From contig JAFVCV010000013.1 in NCBI GenBank assembly GCA_017478965.1, positions 1 through 64,000 of the forward strand: DNA of 64,000 bases, given 5' to 3'. A program made the translations under genes and the position numbers. Under the pieces are notes generated by a model, which was not told where the DNA came from, ran no database searches, and saw only the letters and a program-made list of their open reading frames with translations. The stretch comes from Ruminococcus sp. Lineage in GTDB: Bacteria; Bacillota; Clostridia; Oscillospirales; Ruminococcaceae. This document shows, piece after piece, positions 36,410 through 46,300 of the stretch (position 1 is the first letter of the stretch; each line of letters starts with the position of its first letter).

Positions 36410-37750
36410 ATGAGTCTGATAGCAACGCCTTTAGGCTGGATAATGAAGTTCTGCTACTGGCTGTGTAAGAATTACGGCTTAGCACTGCTTTTGTTTACGT
36501 TCATAACAAGGATAATAGTTTTCCCGCTTTATGTAAAGCAGCAGAAGAATACGGCAAAGATGTCCATGCTCAAGCCTAAGCTGGACGAGATACAGAAGAA
36601 ATATTCCAAGAACCAGCAGAAGCTCCAGGAAGAGCAGATGAAGCTCTACACCGAAAGCGGCACCAACCCTATGGCGAGCTGTCTTCCGATGATAATATCG
36701 CTGGTGATACTGTGGGCGATGATACCTGTTATCTACGGACCGCTGACCTATGTTTCAAATCTGGATAAGGATACGGTGAAGGAATCAAACAACCTTATCT
36801 CTGATCTGAGCGTGGTGAGCAAGGAGGTAAAGTCCCACGATACTACTCTTGAAGAGCTTATCAAGGGCTATGAAGAAGAAAATAAGGACCCCTATGAGGA
36901 GATGAAGACCCTTTTCAAGGATAAGGACCAGTATCCTGAATCCGCCAAGGCTCTTGATTCCGACAAGAGGGTGGATAATGTTATAGAGACTGTTAAGAAA
37001 TATAATGATATAGATACATTTGTCACCGACGAGACTTATTTCTCCCAGGGACTCATCACCTCCAGGCCGGAGCTGATGACCTTTGTTTTCACCAACGAAA
37101 AGGGCGGTAAGTATTCAGGGGTGCTGTCGGTAGTTTCTGATAAGGTGGAAGATTTTGCCAAGGATTTCAGATATGACCTGTTCGGTATCTATATGGGTAC
37201 CATACCCAAGTGGAAGAGCATTTCCTGTGTGATACCGATACTTAGCTTTTTGCTCAACCTTATACTGACCATACTTTCTACCATCCATATGAAGAAGACC
37301 AACCCCGAAGCTATGAAGGTCGGCGGTTCGATGGCGATGATGTATATAATGCCGCTGTTCTCTTTGTGGATAGCCTTCAGCTATCCTATCGGCCTGGGTC
37401 TTTACTGGTGCTATTCTTCACTTTTCAGTATATTCCAGAATATCATTCTCAATAAGATATATACTCCCGAGCACGTAGCGGAGATAATAGAGAAGGATAA
37501 GGCAAAGGCAAAGGCCAGCGGCAAGCAGACCTTTATGGAAAAGGTGGCCGAGGCGCAGCTCATACAGGCCGGCAAGGACCCTGCTGAGATAAGAAAGCAG
37601 GCCGCAGGCGATGATTATGAGGAGCCTAAGAAAAAGAGCAAGCAGGAAATAAGCCGAGAGAACCGCAATAAGCTCAATGAGGCAAGGCGCCGCATGGCTG
37701 AGAAGTACGGCGACGACTATGATGAGGACGACGGATCACAGGATAAATAA
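36410..37750 (+). CDS. yidC: membrane protein insertase YidC/Oxa1
   Basis: 446 residues. Five core helices with the conserved groove arginine in FITRIIVFPL (R28), a cytoplasmic coiled hairpin (KMSMLKPKLDEIQKKY), and GLYWCYSSLFSIFQN near the end. There is no lipoprotein signal. Between the second and third core helices lies an extra stretch of about 140 mostly polar residues (about 115-260). Most Firmicute YidC proteins have a short loop there. The tail is charged and basic, as in ribosome-binding YidC. Confidence 0.93.
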   Translation: MSLIATPLGWIMKFCYWLCKNYGLALLLFTFITRIIVFPLYVKQQKNTAKMSMLKPKLDEIQKKYSKNQQKLQEEQMKLYTESGTNPMASCLPMIISLVILWAMIPVIYGPLTYVSNLDKDTVKESNNLISDLSVVSKEVKSHDTTLEELIKGYEEENKDPYEEMKTLFKDKDQYPESAKALDSDKRVDNVIETVKKYNDIDTFVTDETYFSQGLITSRPELMTFVFTNEKGGKYSGVLSVVSDKVEDFAKDFRYDLFGIYMGTIPKWKSISCVIPILSFLLNLILTILSTIHMKKTNPEAMKVGGSMAMMYIMPLFSLWIAFSYPIGLGLYWCYSSLFSIFQNIILNKIYTPEHVAEIIEKDKAKAKASGKQTFMEKVAEAQLIQAGKDPAEIRKQAAGDDYEEPKKKSKQEISRENRNKLNEARRRMAEKYGDDYDEDDGSQDK

Positions 37751-37793
37751 AAAAGCCTGATGAGATAATTATTCAACGAGAGGAGCTGGATAT

Positions 37794-38600
37794 ATGAAAC
37801 AGACATTTACTGCCTCTACAGTAGAGGAGGCAAGGGCTCTGGCAGCAAAAGAGTTTGGAGTAAGCGAGGAGAAGATCACGTTCACCGTGATAGAAGAGCC
37901 TAAGAAGGGTATTTTCGGACTGGGAAAGAATGAGGCTAAGATCGAGGCAGAGTATACCGAGACTAAGACAGATATCGCAGTGAATTATATCAAGAGAGTG
38001 CTGACCGCTATGGGAGTGGCTGATGTGAGCATAGAAGTCACCGAGATAGAAAACGGCATAGCTCTGGAGATAAACGGCGAGGGACTGGAGCCGCTGATAG
38101 GCAATAAGGGTGAGCTGCTGGATTCGCTGCAGTATCTTGCATCGCTGGTGTGCAACAAGGTGGACAGAGAGTATTTCAGGATAACCACCGACTGCAAGGG
38201 TTTCAGAGAGAGAAGGAAGAAACAGCTTGAAAGGCTGGCTGAGAAGATCGCCAATAACGTGAAGAAGAGCGGCAGATCTTCGGCACTGGAGCCTATGAAT
38301 CCTTATGAAAGAAGAATAATCCACGCAGCTGTTTCTGAGATAGAGGGCGTGACTTCACAGTCCAAGGGCGAGGAGCCTTACAGAAAGGTCATCATCAGCT
38401 CCACTAATCCCAGAAGAGGCGGCGACAGGAGAAATAACCGCAATAACAAGCGTGGCGGCAACAGAAGAAACGGCCGTGGCGGCGGAAGAAGTCAGTCAAA
38501 GGGTTTTGATTTTACCACAAGCTTCGAGAAGGAGTATAAAAAGCCAAAGCCTGAGGATTCGATGCTTGGCTCGGGACTTTATTCTAAGATAGAATTCTAA
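37794..38600 (+). CDS. jag: RNA-binding protein Jag (KhpB)
   Basis: 268 residues. An N-terminal Jag domain (KGIFGLGKNEAKIEAEY), a KH domain with the loop LIGNKGELLDSLQYLA, and an R3H domain (RRKKQLERLAEKIANNV, LEPMNPYERRIIHAAV) are in order. After residue 200 comes a tail of Arg, Gly and Asn runs (RRGGDRRNNRNNKRGGNRR), longer than in Bacillus and likely to bind RNA loosely. Follows yidC, as in other Firmicutes (spoIIIJ-jag). Confidence 0.94.
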   Translation: MKQTFTASTVEEARALAAKEFGVSEEKITFTVIEEPKKGIFGLGKNEAKIEAEYTETKTDIAVNYIKRVLTAMGVADVSIEVTEIENGIALEINGEGLEPLIGNKGELLDSLQYLASLVCNKVDREYFRITTDCKGFRERRKKQLERLAEKIANNVKKSGRSSALEPMNPYERRIIHAAVSEIEGVTSQSKGEEPYRKVIISSTNPRRGGDRRNNRNNKRGGNRRNGRGGGRSQSKGFDFTTSFEKEYKKPKPEDSMLGSGLYSKIEF

Positions 38601-38612
38601 GAGATATCAAAG

Positions 38613-38638
38613 GCGGGCGCTGAGGCGTCCGCTTTTTT
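38613..38638 (+). terminator. terminator of the rpmH-jag cluster
   Basis: GCGGGCGC (38613-38620) and GCGTCCGC (38625-38632) with one G-U pair and a four-base loop, then TTTTTT. Confidence 0.85.
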
Positions 38639-38653
38639 GTGTCAGAGGGAATG

Positions 38654-38682
38654 TTGACTTGGGGGGAGGTTTCTGATATAAT
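38654..38682 (+). promoter_or_regulatory. sigma-A promoter for the phosphopantetheinyl transferase gene
   Basis: TTGACT (38654-38659), a 17-base spacer and TATAAT (38677-38682). Confidence 0.8.
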
Positions 38683-38727
38683 TGCAGTAAAGGATCTGAA
38701 AAGGAATATGGTAAAGGAAAAGAGCTT

Positions 38728-39318
38728 ATGTTGACGATCTCATTAAAGACAGTTGAACACAGGTCGCAGAGCGCTTATGCCCATGATCTGCTGGAAAGGG
38801 CGGCCGGGCCTATAGAAGATGGGGAGATATTGCTCAGTGAACACGGGAAGCCTTACTTCGGGGAGGGCGGACGTCAGGGGCTTTGTTTTAACCTTTCTCA
38901 CGCAAAGGGCATCACTGCCTGTCTGACCGCAGAGGAAGAATGCGGGGTGGACTGCGAGTGTGTAAGGGCAATGAAAATGGGAGCCTTGAAAAAGGCCTAT
39001 TCCCCTGAGGAAAGGGAGCTGGTCCTTTCCTTGCCTGAGGGTCAGCAGAGGGACCTGATGTTTTTCAGGCTCTGGACCCTCAAGGAGGCCTATGTAAAGG
39101 CCATCGGCATCGGTATCTCCTATCCTCTGGAAAAGGTCGCTTTCAGCTTTCAGGGGGACAGGATAGTGACGGATATAGAAGGCTATGGGTTCTCGCAGCT
39201 GATAATAAACGGCGGCAGAGCTGTAGTATCGGTCTGCATAAAAAACAGGAGAATGGGGAATGTCGGGAAAGCAGAGATAGATGAAGAGGGTCTGGAAGTC
39301 TTCATGACGGAGGAATAA
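38728..39318 (+). CDS. Sfp-type 4'-phosphopantetheinyl transferase
   Basis: 196 residues. The two family motifs are CGVDCECVR (Mg2+ aspartate and glutamate) and RLWTLKEAYVKAIGIG; LCFNLSHAKG holds the conserved histidine. The enzyme moves the phosphopantetheine arm of CoA onto acyl or peptidyl carrier proteins. No carrier, polyketide or peptide synthetase gene is near. It may be the only such enzyme for fatty-acid carrier protein, or serve a distant pathway. Confidence 0.9.
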   Translation: MLTISLKTVEHRSQSAYAHDLLERAAGPIEDGEILLSEHGKPYFGEGGRQGLCFNLSHAKGITACLTAEEECGVDCECVRAMKMGALKKAYSPEERELVLSLPEGQQRDLMFFRLWTLKEAYVKAIGIGISYPLEKVAFSFQGDRIVTDIEGYGFSQLIINGGRAVVSVCIKNRRMGNVGKAEIDEEGLEVFMTEE

Positions 39319-39358
39319 CCGCAGGGTGATATGAATAGATATTACCGAGGTGGTAAAA

Positions 39359-39625
39359 ATGAACGAGGGCAGACACAATGCAATAATGGAGGACCGCAGC
39401 AGGCTGATGCTCACCGGGGTCAATGATGTGGAAAGCTTTGACGAGCACAGCATAATACTTTTCACTCAGCTGGGTGAACTGACAGTAAGAGGACAGGGAC
39501 TTCACATCAGCGAGATGAGCTTAGAAAGCGGGGAAGTGAGCGTTGACGGGGAGATAAGCGCCCTTATCTACGGCGATAAGGACAGGGTTAAAAAACTGTC
39601 AATGTTCGGTAAGCTGTTCAGATGA
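39359..39625 (+). CDS. yabP: sporulation protein YabP
   Basis: 88 residues from the ATG at 39359, which has GAGGTGG five bases upstream; a GTG three codons earlier overlaps that site. RSRLMLTGVNDVESFDEHSI and GELTVRGQGLHISEMSLESGEVSVDG match YabP, needed with YabQ for spore coat/cortex development in Bacillus. The stop overlaps yabQ as ATGA. Confidence 0.92.
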   Translation: MNEGRHNAIMEDRSRLMLTGVNDVESFDEHSIILFTQLGELTVRGQGLHISEMSLESGEVSVDGEISALIYGDKDRVKKLSMFGKLFR

Positions 39626-40077
39626 AGGGGGATATCTTTCAGGCAGCAAGGGACCTGGGAGCCTTTCAGGGGGCAATGATAGCCGGACTTATCCTGGGGG
39701 TGCTCTATGACGGTCTGAGGGTAGTTCGGTCGATACTTCCGAAATGGAGAGCCGGAGAGTTCATAAGCGATGTGCTTTATATGCTGGCAGTGGGGACGGT
39801 GATGTTCCTCTACAGTGTGGGAACACTGGGAAAGCTAAGATACCACACCTTTTTCGGCACAGTCTTCGGCATGGCCGCAGAAGAAATGGCTTTCGGCAGA
39901 TACTTTTGCCGGTGGTTCGACAGAGCGGCTGGAGCAGTAAAAAAATGGGCGGAAAAAAGAGTCAGGGACAGATATGCGCAAATTGCTAGTTTTGGAGAGA
40001 AAATAAAGCGGTTATTTGTCAAAAGCACTAAAGTTTTAAAAAAGAGTAAAAAACTTGAAAAAGGTCTTGAAAGTTGA
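39622..40077 (+). CDS. yabQ: spore cortex biosynthesis protein YabQ
   Basis: 151 residues. Three to four hydrophobic helices in the first 95 residues (AMIAGLILGVLYDGLRVVRS, FISDVLYMLAVGTVMFLYSV) fit YabQ, then a very basic C-terminal tail (KRLFVKSTKVLKKSKKLEK). Required for cortex formation in Bacillus. Coupled to yabP by overlapping stop and start. Confidence 0.9.
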   Translation: MKGDIFQAARDLGAFQGAMIAGLILGVLYDGLRVVRSILPKWRAGEFISDVLYMLAVGTVMFLYSVGTLGKLRYHTFFGTVFGMAAEEMAFGRYFCRWFDRAAGAVKKWAEKRVRDRYAQIASFGEKIKRLFVKSTKVLKKSKKLEKGLES

Positions 40078-40096
40078 AACTGCAATGTTGTATAAT
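40067..40096 (+). promoter_or_regulatory. sigma-A promoter for divIC inside the yabQ end
   Basis: TTGAAA (40067-40072), an 18-base spacer and TATAAT (40091-40096). It would let divIC be expressed in growing cells independently of the sporulation genes. Confidence 0.65.
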
Positions 40097-40129
40097 AGTA
40101 AAGAGTAGCGGGACGGAAAGGAGCGTGAA

Positions 40130-40507
40130 ATGATGAGGAAAAAAGCCGATATGATGCAGGAAACTGATAATGAGGAAAAGCTCAGCAGCAGGATAGGCGA
40201 CCTGGACGAGGAGGATATAAGCGAGAAAAAAGCCCCAAGGCTGTTCAGGCCCATATTGTTCATCATTATTTTATGCTTTTGTGTTTTCGCTGCGGTGGAT
40301 ATCGTCGTCAGACAGAACGAGATAGAACAGCTCAAACAGGAGACTGAGATGATGACCCAGAAGCTCGAGGAGTCAAAGCAGCTCAACGATGAGTATGAGG
40401 CCATGCTCAATGCCGATGAAGCCGAGTTCATGGAAAAGGTCGCTGTGGAGAAGTTCGGCTATTCTTATCCGAATGAGAAGAGGTTCTATATAGTCAATAA
40501 GGAATAG
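40130..40507 (+). CDS. divIC: cell-division protein DivIC (FtsB family)
   Basis: 125 residues: an acidic cytoplasmic N-terminus, one helix (LFIIILCFCVFAAVDIVV), and an external coiled coil (EIEQLKQETEMMTQKLEESKQL) ending in VEKFGYSYPNEKRFYIV, which is typical of the septum-formation initiator family. DivIC works with FtsL and DivIB at the septum. AAAGGAG sits six bases before the ATG. Confidence 0.9.
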   Translation: MMRKKADMMQETDNEEKLSSRIGDLDEEDISEKKAPRLFRPILFIIILCFCVFAAVDIVVRQNEIEQLKQETEMMTQKLEESKQLNDEYEAMLNADEAEFMEKVAVEKFGYSYPNEKRFYIVNKE

Positions 40508-40583
40508 CCGGGGAAAAGGCGAAGATATCTTTTGTAAGGCTCATACAGGAAAGTATAAATGGTAAGAGAGGACCAGTTGTTAA

Positions 40584-41105
40584 ATGGAGTTAGAAGTTGG
40601 AAAGATCTATGAAGGAAAAGTAACGGGTATCACTAAATTCGGCGCTTTTGTAGAGCTGGATAAGAATACCACGGGCATGGTGCATATCTCGGAGGTGGCA
40701 AATACTTTTGTCAGCGAGATAAAGGACCATATCAATGAGGGTGAGACTTTAAAGGTAAAGGTGCTGAGCCTGGGAGACGATGGGAAGATATCTCTTTCCA
40801 TCAAGAAGGCACTTCCGGCGCCGCCGAGAAAGAATGTCAGACAGGGCGATGACAGGGGCCGCAGGGATAATAAGAACAGCGCACCCAGGGAGAAGAAGAG
40901 CTTTGTCAGGAGCGGCAGCTTTGAGAAAAGACCGCCGCAGGATTTCAGCAAGAACCCGCCGCCGGTCTATGACCCGTCGGCAAATTCTGGCAATGCCGAT
41001 TTTGAGGATATGCTCAGCAGGTTCAAGGCTTCCAGCGACGAAAAGCTTTCGGACATAAAAAGGATAACGGACAACAAGAGGCGTTCGCCTTCCAGAAGAA
41101 AGTAA
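40584..41105 (+). CDS. S1-domain RNA-binding protein (YabR-like)
   Basis: 173 residues. The S1 domain (about 1-75: VGKIYEGKVTGITKFGAFVEL, GMVHISEVA, KVKVLSLGDDGKISLSIKKA) is followed by a disordered, Arg/Lys/Pro-rich linker and a short helical end. It sits directly after divIC, as yabR does in Bacillus, supporting the assignment. The role in RNA binding is inferred from the domain. Confidence 0.9.
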   Translation: MELEVGKIYEGKVTGITKFGAFVELDKNTTGMVHISEVANTFVSEIKDHINEGETLKVKVLSLGDDGKISLSIKKALPAPPRKNVRQGDDRGRRDNKNSAPREKKSFVRSGSFEKRPPQDFSKNPPPVYDPSANSGNADFEDMLSRFKASSDEKLSDIKRITDNKRRSPSRRK

Positions 41106-41123
41106 GTACATAGGCGGTCGGGC

Positions 41124-41387
41124 ATGAAAAATTTCAAGAGGACCTTTGCGTTCATTTTCTTTTTGTTAGCCGGAGTGGTCCTGGGGGGCTTTATCGCATA
41201 TATCTGTGAGGGCAGGCCCTATGTGGGGTGGTTAGCCTGGGGCAGAAGCGTCGGGGTCGAGAATATCAGCCTGGACCTTTATGTGCTCAAATTCAGCTTC
41301 GGGCTGATGGTACACGCTACTATATCGCAGATAATCACCATTCCCCTGTCGCTTATAATATTCTCGGCAACGTGTAAAAATCTGTAA
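41124..41387 (+). CDS. DUF4321 membrane protein
   Basis: 87 residues with two hydrophobic helices (FIFFLLAGVVLGGFIAYI and ATISQIITIPLSLIIFSA) and SLDLYVLKFSFGLMVHATIS between them, the pattern of DUF4321. Function unknown. 18 bases after the S1 gene, so part of the same transcript. Confidence 0.85.
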   Translation: MKNFKRTFAFIFFLLAGVVLGGFIAYICEGRPYVGWLAWGRSVGVENISLDLYVLKFSFGLMVHATISQIITIPLSLIIFSATCKNL

Positions 41388-41394
41388 TTTACGG

Positions 41395-41419
41395 GCGCAC
41401 TTCTGTGCGCCTGCTTTTG
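41395..41419 (+). terminator. probable terminator after the yabP-DUF4321 cluster
   Basis: GGCGCAC (41395-41401) and GTGCGCC (41406-41412) with a four-base loop, then TGCTTTTG. The T-tract is short. Confidence 0.65.
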
Positions 41420-41463
41420 TATGATTATTTTTCACCCGCAGACAAGAGGAGCGGACCAAAAAA

Positions 41464-42132
41464 ATGAAGAGATCTATAATAGTATTGATAACAGCAATAG
41501 CACTGACCGGCTGCGGTAAGGTGCAGGATAAGGCCGGGGGCGGGCTGATAAGGGACGCAAGGGCCGAATATAAGGGGCTGGATTCCGCCAGGGTCGTGAT
41601 GACGAACCTTGATACCGGGGAGGAGGAGCAGAGCTTTACCTTCAAATATGATGAGAAGGATACCCTGGTTTTTTCCTATTACGGGAAAAGCGAGAACAGC
41701 GAGTATGCCCAGTATAATAACGGCGCTGAGTGCTTTACCTACGACAACGGAGAATATAGCTATGTTTCAAAGGGCGAAAAGGATTTCGTAAGATATACAA
41801 GAGAGATGACACACCCTCAGGCTGACGAGGGCCTGCTCATATACAGTCCGGAGAACATCACTGAGGCCTGGGAAAGTGATGAGAACGGTATAGAACACGT
41901 CCATCATGTCTACGATGTGGATAAGATAGGAGCCAGTGTGGAGAATGGCCAGGTCACAGAGTTCTGGACGGACTATTATTTTAAGGACGGAGAGCTTTTG
42001 TATTTCGTGGAAACTACCGGCGCTGAGGATGAGGGCAAAGAACTGAGCTATTCTTATAAGATAGAGATAACCGAGAAAAACTCCGTCAAAAAGGTGGAGA
42101 ATACGGCTAAACAGTTCCAGCCGGAGCAGTAG
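41464..42132 (+). CDS. lipoprotein of unknown function
   Basis: 222 residues. A short signal peptide ends in the lipobox LTGC (C17), so the protein should be a membrane-anchored lipoprotein outside the cell. The mature part is acidic and alternates strands (ARVVMTNLDTGEEEQSFTFKYD, FCTY-like motifs absent), with no family I recognise. GAGGAG precedes the ATG. It stands between the DUF4321 gene and the CDF transporter gene. Confidence 0.75.
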   Translation: MKRSIIVLITAIALTGCGKVQDKAGGGLIRDARAEYKGLDSARVVMTNLDTGEEEQSFTFKYDEKDTLVFSYYGKSENSEYAQYNNGAECFTYDNGEYSYVSKGEKDFVRYTREMTHPQADEGLLIYSPENITEAWESDENGIEHVHHVYDVDKIGASVENGQVTEFWTDYYFKDGELLYFVETTGAEDEGKELSYSYKIEITEKNSVKKVENTAKQFQPEQ

Positions 42133-42173
42133 GGGCTTATGGGCCTGAAAATAATATAAACGGAGGTGCCCGA

Positions 42174-42998
42174 ATGGCAGCTGAGCAGATAAACATTGAT
42201 CCCGGAAGGGATAAGGTCATCATTAAGACCAGCCTTATCGGCATAGGGGCAAATGTGGCCCTGGCCGCTTTCAAAGCCTTTGTGGGAGTGCTTTCCCACT
42301 CCATCGCAATAGTGCTGGATGCGGTCAATAACCTGAGTGACGCCGGCAGCTCGGCTATCACCATCGCCGGCACCAAGCTGGCCGCAAAGCCTGCCGATAA
42401 AAAACACCCCTGGGGCCATGGCAGGGTCGAATATCTTACCGCTATGGTCATTTCGGTCATCATTCTTTATGCCGGTGTGACTTCGCTAATTGAAAGTATC
42501 AAAAAGATCATCTCCCCTGCTTCGCCGGACTATTCTGCACCCTCGCTGATAATCGTGGGTGTGGCTGTGGTGGTAAAGATAGCTCTGGGAAGATTTGTCA
42601 AGAGCACAGGTGAAAAGGTAAATTCCGACAGCCTTGTCAATTCCGGTCAGGACGCACTGAATGACTCCATAATCTCCGCCGCTACCCTGCTGACCGCACT
42701 GGTGTTTATTTTCACCGGGCTAAGGCTGGAGGCCGTCACCGGTGCGATCATCTCGGTGGTCATCATCAAGTCAGGCTATGATATGTTAAAAGATACCATT
42801 TCTGAGATCTTAGGCGAAAGGATAAGCGCCGACACAGCCCGTCAGGTCACTGAGGTCATCAACAGCTTTCCTGAGGTAGGCGGCAGCTATGACCTTATCC
42901 TTCACGACTACGGCCCGGAAAGTATCAACGGCTCGGTCCATGTGGAGATAGACAGCTCCATGAAGGCCAGCGAGATAGACCTCCTTCAAGAAAAATAG
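42174..42998 (+). CDS. cation diffusion facilitator transporter, frameshifted before its C-terminal domain
   Basis: 274 residues. Six membrane helices carry the CDF metal site: SIAIVLDAVNNLSDAGSS (H/D site with Asn-Asp), HPWGHGRVEY, and SLVNSGQDALNDSIISA. It then opens a cytoplasmic domain (SEILGERISADTARQVTEVINSF, HDYGPESINGSVHVEID) and ends suddenly with LLQEK at TAG 42996-42998. The family continues for about 100 residues more, and those residues are encoded at once in the -1 frame. CDF proteins export Zn2+, Mn2+ or Fe2+ against protons. A strong GGAGGTG site precedes the ATG. Confidence 0.85.
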   Translation: MAAEQINIDPGRDKVIIKTSLIGIGANVALAAFKAFVGVLSHSIAIVLDAVNNLSDAGSSAITIAGTKLAAKPADKKHPWGHGRVEYLTAMVISVIILYAGVTSLIESIKKIISPASPDYSAPSLIIVGVAVVVKIALGRFVKSTGEKVNSDSLVNSGQDALNDSIISAATLLTALVFIFTGLRLEAVTGAIISVVIIKSGYDMLKDTISEILGERISADTARQVTEVINSFPEVGGSYDLILHDYGPESINGSVHVEIDSSMKASEIDLLQEK

Positions 42999-43312
42999 CC
43001 GCTGAGGTCTACGATAAGACCGGGGTCATCATGACTGCCGTGGGGATATATTCGGTCAATAATAACGATAAAAATATCATCAGCCTGAGAACGAAGGTCG
43101 CCGGGATAGTCATGAAATATGACCATGTTATACAGCTGCACGGTTTTTATGTGAACGAAGAGGAGAAGTTCATGCAGTTCGACCTGATAATAGATTTCGA
43201 GGAAAAGGACCGTGGAGCACTTTTTAATAAAGCCATCGACGAGGTCAGAAAAGAATTTCCTGAATACAAGATATTTGCAGCGCTCGATACTGACTTTTCA
43301 TTAACGGAATAA
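42995..43312 (+). pseudogene. C-terminal part of the CDF transporter in the -1 frame
   Basis: Read from 42995 the frame gives IAAEVYDKTGVIMTAVGIYS and on to KIFAALDTDFSLTE, the normal CDF C-terminal domain (including LHGFYVNEEEKFMQFDLIIDF). It joins the upstream frame at a run of five A (42991-42995); six A would restore one reading frame of about 380 residues. It has no ribosome site of its own. Sequencing error, mutation or programmed -1 slippage are all possible. Confidence 0.8.
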
Positions 43313-43330
43313 TAAACGTTCCAACCAAAA

Positions 43331-43365
43331 AATACCCTCTGTGAAGGTCCTTCACAGAGGGTATT
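43331..43365. terminator. bidirectional terminator between the CDF gene and PFOR
   Basis: A 16-bp perfect stem with a three-base loop: arms 43331-43346 and 43350-43365, containing ACCCTCTGTGAAG. AAAAA lies on the left and TTTATTAT on the right. Shared by convergent genes. Confidence 0.9.
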
Positions 43366-43380
43366 TATTATGCTCTATAA

Positions 43381-46300
43381 TCAGTCGTTGTTATAAAGCT
43401 TTGCATATCTGAGCAGATAATCGTATCTGTCCTGAGCGTTCTGAACTGCCTTGTTGAACAGCTTTTCAGCTCTCTCAGGATTCTGTCTTGCAAGTGCGTT
43501 GTAACGAACTTCGCCCATGAGGAACTCCTTGTAATCAGCAGAAGGAGCCTTGGAATCGAGCATGAACGGATTCTTGCCCTGTTCCTTCAGACGAGGATCG
43601 TATCTGTACAGATGCCAGTAACCAGCCTGAACTGCCTTCTTCTCCTCGGTCTGTGCGATCTTCATGCCGCCCTTGATACCGTGGTTGATACAAGGTGCAT
43701 AGCCGATGATGATGGAAGGACCGTGATAGCTCTCAGCCTCCTGGATAGCCTTTATGCACTGGTTCATGTCAGCACCCATTGCTATGTGTGCAACATAAAC
43801 ATAACCGTAGCTCATTGCTATACCAGCCAGATCCTTCTTCTTGACTTCCTTACCTGCTGCTGCGAACTGTGCGATAGCGCCGGTAGGTGTAGCCTTAGAG
43901 GACTGTCCGCCTGTGTTGGAGTAAACTTCTGTATCGAATACGAAGATGTTTACGTCCTCACCGGATGCGATAACGTGGTCAACGCCGGAGAAACCGATGT
44001 CGTATGCCCAGCCGTCGCCGCCGAATATCCACAGGCTCTTCTTAGCCAGATAATCAGCATCTTTGAGTATCTCCTGTGCAGCTGCACTGTTCTCGGCCTT
44101 CAGAGCCTCAACAAGCTTTGCGGTAGCAGCCTTGTTGGCAGCACCGTCGTCTACAGTTGCCAGATATTCCTCAGATGCAGCCTTTAGAGCTTCATCAGCA
44201 GTGTTCTTGGAAAGGTCAAGTACCTTTGCGATGGTCCTGTTCCTGATGGTGGACTGTGCGAGGAACATACCGTAGCCGTACTCAGCGTTGTCCTCAAACA
44301 GGGAGTTAGCCCATGCAGGACCCTTGCCTTCCTTGTTCTTGGTGTAAGGAGTTGAAGGTGCAGAGCCGCCCCAGATGGACGAACAGCCGGTAGCGTTGGC
44401 AATGTACATCCTGTCGCCGAAGAGCTGTGTGATGAGCTTAGCGTAAGGAGTCTCGCCGCAGCCTGCGCAGGCGCCGGAGAATTCAAGCAGAGGCTGCTTG
44501 AACTGAGAACCCTTGACAGTGGTCTCCTTGAACTTGGCAGCTACCTCAGGCTTCTCAGGCAGAGTCTGTGCATAGTTGAATACTTCCTGCTCGGCCAGCT
44601 GGCTCTCCAGAGGCATCATGTTCAGTGCCTTCTCACCCTTCTTGCCGGGGCATACGTTCACGCAGGAACCGCAGCCTGTGCAGTCCAGTGCGGACATTGT
44701 CATTACGAAGTTATATCCGGGCATACCGGTAACAGGTACAGCCTTCTCCTTTGCCAGTGCAGGAGCAGCCTCCAGCTCGGCATCGGTCATGATAGAAGGT
44801 CTGATAACTGCATGAGGACATACATATGAACAGAAGTTGCACTGTATACAGTTTGCACTGTTCCATGCAGGAACGTCAACAGCTATGCCTCTCTTCTCAA
44901 AGGCAGCAGAACCCTGAGGGAACACACCGTCAGCCATATGGGTGAAGGTGGAAACAGGCAGCTTATCGCCTTCCTGTGCGTTGCAGGGTATCTGGATATT
45001 GTTAACGAAATCCTGAAGGGTCTTGTCAGCACACTCAACGGCCTTCATGCCCATCTCGCTGTCGGCAGCGGTCTTCCAGGACTCGGGAACGTTTATCTCA
45101 ACTACCTGCTGGCAGCCGGCGTCGATAGCATCGTGGTTCATCTTGACGATAGCGTCGCCCTTCTTGGAGTAAGAAGCGGTCGCAGCGTCCTTCATATACT
45201 TGATAGCATCGTCCAGAGGGATAATGTTAGCCAGCTTGAAGAATGCGGACTGGAGCACGGTGTTGATCCTGTTGCCAAGGCCGATCTCCTTACCGATCTT
45301 AACGCCGTTGATGGTATAGAACTTTATGCCGTTCTCAGCGATGTATCTCTTTACCTGGCCGGGAAGATGCTTTTCAAGCTCCTCAGCTGTCCACTGGCAG
45401 TTGAGCAGGAAAGTTCCGCCGGGCTTGATGTCCTGTACCATGTTGTACTTGTTGATATAGGACTCATTATGGCAGGCAACGAAGTCAGCCTGGTTGATAA
45501 GGTAGGTAGACTTGATAGGAGTCTTGCCAAATCTCAGGTGAGAAACGGTCACGCCGCCGGACTTCTTGGAGTCATAGGAGAAGTATGCCTGTGCATAGAG
45601 ATCGGTATGGTCGCCGATGATCTTGATGGAGTTCTTGTTAGCGCCAACGGTACCGTCTGCACCAAGACCCCAGAACTTACAAGCAGTGGTGCCTGCGGGA
45701 GCAGAATCCAGCTTGCCGGCAGAAGGCAGGGACAGGTTGGTAACATCGTCAACGATGCCAAGAGTAAATCTTGCCTTATAGCCCTCAGTGCCTGCCAGAT
45801 TAACATAAGCAGCCTTTATCTGGTCGGGAGTGGTGTCCTTGGAGCCAAGACCGTATCTGCCGGAGGCTACAGGGATATCATTGAACTGTGTGCCCTTGAG
45901 AGCTGCAACAACGTCCAGATACAGAGGCTCGCCCAGAGAACCGGGCTCCTTGGTCCTGTCAAGAACAGTGATCTGCTTTGCAGTAGCAGGGATAGCAGCC
46001 ACCAGTCTGTCAGCAGCGAAGGGTCTGTAAAGTCTTACCTTTACAAGGCCAAGCTTTGCGCCCTCGTTAGCGTTCAGATAATCAACAGTCTCTTCAATGG
46101 TATCGCATACGGAACCCATAGCGACGATAACGTGCTCTGCGTCCTCAGCGCCGTAGTAGTTGAAGAGCTTATAGTCAGTGCCTATCTTAGCATTGACCTT
46201 GTTCATATAATCCTCAACGATGCCGGGAACGGCGTCATAATAAGGATTGCAGGCCTCTCTTGCCTGGAAGAAGATATCAGGGTTCTGAGCGGTGCCCTTC

